Positions 58,768 to 64,000 of a stretch of 64,000 nt of DNA are shown in pieces. Location: contig NW_006281107.1 of assembly GCF_000203795.2 (NCBI RefSeq), forward strand, positions 382,965 to 446,964. The letters run 5' to 3'. Origin of the DNA: Batrachochytrium dendrobatidis JAM81 (taxonomy: Eukaryota > Chytridiomycota > Chytridiomycetes > Rhizophydiales). The stretch's first letter is position 1, and each line of letters opens with the position of its first letter. The position numbers and the translations under genes are program-made. Below the pieces are notes generated by a model, which searched no databases, was not told the origin of the DNA, and saw nothing but the letters and a program-made list of their open reading frames with translations.

Positions 58768-59768
58768 TTTTACTAACAGCCAAGTGTTGGGTGACTTTTA
58801 TTACACTTCAATATCAAATAACTTTTTAATTAGGATTTGAAACGCATGTTTGCAAATGTGGATGCAGAGGTCATCGAGGAAGTATTTTTAGCTCAAAACA
58901 ATGATATGGAACGAACAGTGAATGCCTTGCTGGAAATATCTGGTCAAGGTACAACTCTATCGCCAGAGAATACCACTGCAAATATCTCACCTCCAATGGC
59001 CATCGCTGATGGAGGCACGCTACACACTGGCCAGGGCTTGCTACATCATGTTGGCGTGCCAAACGAACCATTGCATGACACTATACCACAGATTTCCTCG
59101 TTTCAAAAAACAGATGAACAAATTGCTCAAGAGCTAAACCAACAAATGGAGGATGAGGAATTTGCCATGAGACTCCAAGAGGAGGATCGTCGTAACTACG
59201 GTAGTGTTTTGCATTGCCATTTATTATTTCAAACAAGCCAATAGTCAGATTTCAGCTAACCCAATGACGCTGCCGGTTTTCCATGACTAAACATCGCAGT
59301 GGCTCAGCGACACCTTGAGCAAGGTACACAAGGTAACCCCACTCATTTTCCATTCCATTTATTCTGAATTCATGAATTCTCAACTTGCATTTTATTACTT
59401 GTAGATTTAGAAGAGGAACCTATTGGCAAAATGATACTCAAGACAACAAGCCAAATTAAAGATACTGCATCCAAAACATTCAAAACTCTTTATGGGAAAA
59501 TTCAATCTTCGCTTACGTTTTCTAAAGATACCCCTGTAAGCTCACCCTATACAAGTCTACCCAAACACGACGATGAGTTTGATGATTTTTTGGAGATCAA
59601 CAATCACGAGCCGCCAATGGGTAAGTGTATCGTCTATCTAGCGTGTAAAACAATCTAGATGTGGCTTGCCTAACCATACTCATGCCATGTACAGAACGGA
59701 ATACTGGATCAGCCGCTCCAAATACAACAGTAGATCTTTTTGCTTCAAACTCGTTTCATCCAAAATAA
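58715..59768 (+). CDS. CUE-domain ubiquitin-binding protein
   Basis: Five exons with closed phases: 58715-58720, 58834-59200, 59300-59323, 59405-59620 and 59695-59768, giving 228 aa. Residues 3-40 form a CUE domain (LKRMFANVDAEVIEEVFLAQ, then NDMERTVNALLEI), which binds ubiquitin. Next come a linker and a charged helix (QIAQELNQQMEDEEFAMRLQEE) like those after the CUE domain in Cue5/Tollip-type adaptors. A Ser/Asp-rich tail ends in DLFASNSFHP. An NxF-like tail and acidic helix suggest an adaptor in ubiquitin-dependent trafficking or autophagy. The two-codon first exon (ATG GAG) is inferred from the acceptor directly before the CUE domain; MEDLKRMF is a natural start. If wrong, the ATG within LKRMF would truncate the domain. 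Confidence 0.72.
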
Positions 59769-60065
59769 AGTGAATTTACCTCATAGAATAGTTTTCAGTT
59801 AACCTTGATATATCTATAAAAGATCAATCATGCCTGTCTAGTGTGTAATCTACACAGTCCAATATTTCTCTGTATATAATGGTAGCGCATCTACAACATT
59901 GGATGGTAATGCTAATCAAATATTTGAAGGTTTATTTTAGGTCTATCGCATAAAGTCAAATTACATCTAGACAAACGTACTTTATTTTTCAAAACTTCAA
60001 GCTTGTTAGTTTTCGAAAAATAAAATCTGCACAAAACTGCAGATAAAAAACTAGATATCGAAAAT

Positions 60066-62527
60066 CTAATAGACTCCAGACATAATTTGGGTAATCAGCT
60101 TCTCAAATGCATCTCGATAGTGGAATGGCAAAGACTCGATTTTAAAATTTAAAACTGCACTTGAAGTGGCTGTTTTAAGAGATACTGTAGCGTTATTTGA
60201 CAAAGAAATTCGAAAAAACAACTGTTTTATATCTTGCTGCTTGAAACTATCGTAGTTGTGATAGAGTAAGTCAATGGCATCCTCGGGTGAAGCAGCTTCC
60301 AGAAAACTCGGTGACTTGTCCTGATCAAGCTGTGGTAAATTCCAAACGATATTGTCAAAAACGACATCGTGATTCGTTATACCAGTAGTATATGGTACTG
60401 CCATATGTTCACTTGATAGATTTTGAATAATGGTCTTTAACGCGTCGTCTTTCGGCATGGTAATCTGAAAACTCCGGCAAACCCCTTGATTGGCTTGTAA
60501 TTCAGTGTCCTCTACAGTTGACTCGAGACATATATCTTTTGAAGCAGATTCCCGGGACTGTCGAATTTGTATCAAGGTGCATGAATTGGGTGTCGAGGCT
60601 GGCGTACTTAGTGCAGGTGAATACAAACATTTACTCGGCTCAATCTTTTTGAAGGTTGGGCTAGCTAATTTTGCTTCAATAGATACAACGAGTTGTGGAG
60701 GCACTCGGACCATGGTGGGATCTTTCGTAGCATCTGGATTTCCTATCAATGTAACATCCGTCCCGTTGGATCCGGAGACCTTGATTTGATTTGTGGAATT
60801 CAACGTTGCATTTTCAAGCAATAGACAGTATGCAGTTTTTACAGCACCTGGCCCTAAAGTGTCCACAAATGATTGAATCGCACTTTGGTCAAACCCTGCA
60901 TTCAAAACCTGTAAAAGTATATCTTTACGCAAAGTATGGTCTACTAGCATAGTGCTGCTAAAAATGTTTGCAGCTGAATCGCATCCGTCATTTTTCATCC
61001 ATGGATGTGCAATAATTTGATCCAGTGTTGTTCGGTCAGATGGCTTTACATTCAGCATTGATGCAATTAAAGACTGACATTCTAAAAAGTTCAAGACATT
61101 AATTCCATATTTTGTTGATCATGCAAATTCATATATCCAATCATTCAAAAATCGCGACACTGCATCAACACACCTGGAGTTGCCCGAGCCGGTATTTCAT
61201 ACTTTCCTGACATAATGCTGACAAACATTTTAGGCAAACTCTTTTGTCCAAATGGCATTACACCAGTAACCATTATATAAAGAATAACACCAAGAGACCA
61301 TATATCGACACTTTGTCCTTGATACTTTTTTCGGGAAACCATCTCTACAATCATCAACTTTTTTAATATAGTGACCAACCCCATCATCTGTTTTGATACA
61401 TGTAGCATTTCTTTGTATAGCTGATAGGTCTCTCACCTGGTGCGGCATATGGAGGTGATCCACAAAAGGTTTCAAACTCATCGTTGCCTTTATATAGCAG
61501 ATTTGAAAATCCAAAATCGCAAATCTTTAAAACACCACTCTTGCTGATTAAAACTAAAACCCATACAGTAAGCATAGAATACATTTATATCGACGGTGTA
61601 GTCCTAGAATACAAACTTACTATTTTCAAGCTTCAAGTCTCTGTGCACAACTCCCTGTGAGTGACAATAATGTAAGCCACATACGATTTGGCGCATATAT
61701 CCTCGAGCCTCATGTTCTGAAACCTTGGTATTCTTGGTAATCTTATCATACAAGTCACCACCAGATTCATATTCGAGGACAATATACACGTGTTTGGGAG
61801 AATCAATAACCTGCAGCAGTCGATTTATATTGGGATGCTCCAGTGAGGCTAAAAGCAACATTTCTCGCAACAGCTGTTTGGTAGATACTCCTTTTTCGGA
61901 CAGTTTGTCTTTGTCAATTATTTTGAGAGCAACCTATATAAATGGTGAGTGGGATGTGGTCAATCATCAGACGTGTATTTTGAATCTCAATCTATAGCCA
62001 TGTAAAATATACTTGTAGTCCAAACATACCAATTTGTCCAACAATACATGACGAGCTAGCTTTACTTTGCTAAAAGAACCCTCACCGATGGTTGAGATGA
62101 TCTCAAACCCTTGCTGGCTGACTTCTAGGAATTGACACTCTCCTTTTGGTGGATTGGGTGCTTGACTGGAATGGTGCTTATGAGCAGTATGGTGTGGATA
62201 AGGTGCTAATGAGGACAATGCACTCAACACCTCATTCACCAATATAGAATCAGAAGTATCATTGTTCAACGGCATTTCTGTTGGATGATTAGTGGCATCA
62301 TCCTTGACAGTCCTATTGGGAACAAATAGTCTAGGAATGGAAACTGCTAATTCTCGAGCAGGTCGAGTCACAAAGGAAGATTTGCTTGGAGACTGGCCTT
62401 GCACAGACGGTTCATTTTGCCTAATAGGAATAGGCATCTTTAGCGGGGTGTGCATTGAGTCTACAATGGTCTTGGTTGGTATATCACTTTCTTGGCTTTT
62501 AAGACTACAGAGTTGGCTGGTGCTCAT
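60066..62527 (-). CDS. SNF1/MARK-like serine/threonine protein kinase
   Basis: CAMK-group kinase in six or so exons from ATG 62525-62527. A disordered N-terminus (about 135 residues) precedes the catalytic domain: glycine loop [12 protein letters not shown], lysine in [26 protein letters not shown], activation loop [14 protein letters not shown] (split by an intron near 61435), then [22 protein letters not shown] and HPWM at the end. After the kinase domain comes a UBA-like helix bundle ([20 protein letters not shown]), then a Ser/Thr-rich linker and a C-terminal 100-residue domain. Kinase plus UBA is the layout of the AMPK-related MARK/SNF1 group. All catalytic residues are present. The activation-loop Thr in FETFCGSP is the expected LKB1-type target. 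Confidence 0.88.
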
Positions 62528-62733
62528 TTCAAAATAAACTATTTCAATGGTTTAAATTTATTGCACTAGCAAAATCAATGAATGGCTTGATAAAAATAGT
62601 TGTTGGATAAAAATATAAAAGTGAATCTGCTACTAATGTTCAGTCATTGGACTTGATCAAAAGTAGCTTTTCAATTTATACAATCGTAAAAGCATGAATA
62701 TGTCACTGTAGAAAATATCAAACTCGACTCAGT

Positions 62734-64000
<1,267 letters not shown>

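Overview
The window is nuclear DNA from a eukaryote: almost every gene is interrupted by short GT-AG introns (mostly about 60-130 bp, a few GC-AG), genes lie on both strands about 100-600 bp apart, and the proteins are fungal in type (App1, Sec27, Set1, Idh1, Oca-like, cytochrome c heme lyase). A rotatin homologue, a centriole/basal-body protein, together with a BRCC36-type deubiquitinase and a membrane-anchored cyclic-nucleotide phosphodiesterase, points to a flagellated early-diverging fungus such as a chytrid. I cannot name the species. The DNA is AT-rich.

Layout. 0-9 kb: NSUN5/Rcm1 rRNA methyltransferase (-), mitochondrial PPR-like protein (+), App1 phosphatidate phosphatase (-), SOSS-B single-strand DNA-binding protein (+). 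9-16.7 kb: second PPR protein (-), DUF885 metallopeptidase-like protein (+), then a region rich in repeats with no gene. 16.7-22.4 kb: two low-complexity Ser/Asn/His-rich proteins, the second Cys-rich, and an Oca-type pseudophosphatase-like protein. 22.6-34.5 kb: a minus-strand run of Sec27 (beta'-COP), a 6-TM phosphodiesterase and NAD-isocitrate dehydrogenase subunit 1. 35-46.3 kb: Set1 H3K4 methyltransferase, an unknown mitochondrial-type protein, ribosomal protein L11, cytochrome c heme lyase, and a coiled-coil protein with duplicated zinc modules. 46.8-64 kb: rotatin, BRCC36-like, an STN1/RPA2-like OB-fold protein, a C2H2 transcription factor, a CUE-domain protein, a SNF1/MARK-like kinase, and a pepsin-like protease cut by the right edge.

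The main unexplained structure is a dispersed MITE-like family (about 425-520 bp, with terminal inverted repeats close to TACAGCCGTATTCACGTAAA). At least six near-full copies and one short copy lie between 11.7 and 46.8 kb. Two are head to head and make a palindrome of about 1.1 kb, one sits in IDH1 intron 1, and one supplies the last codons and stop of rotatin. Other points of interest are first exons that code only the start Met (SEC27, RPL11), the 6-TM phosphodiesterase, and the duplicated zinc modules.

Neighbouring genes show no operon-like pathway logic. Themes are mitochondrial function (two PPR proteins, IDH1, heme lyase), genome maintenance (SOSS-B, BRCC36, STN1-like) and signalling (phosphodiesterase, kinase). 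Several pairs are divergent, with only 100-150 bp between start codons. Exon boundaries come from reading frames and splice motifs by eye and have no transcript support.
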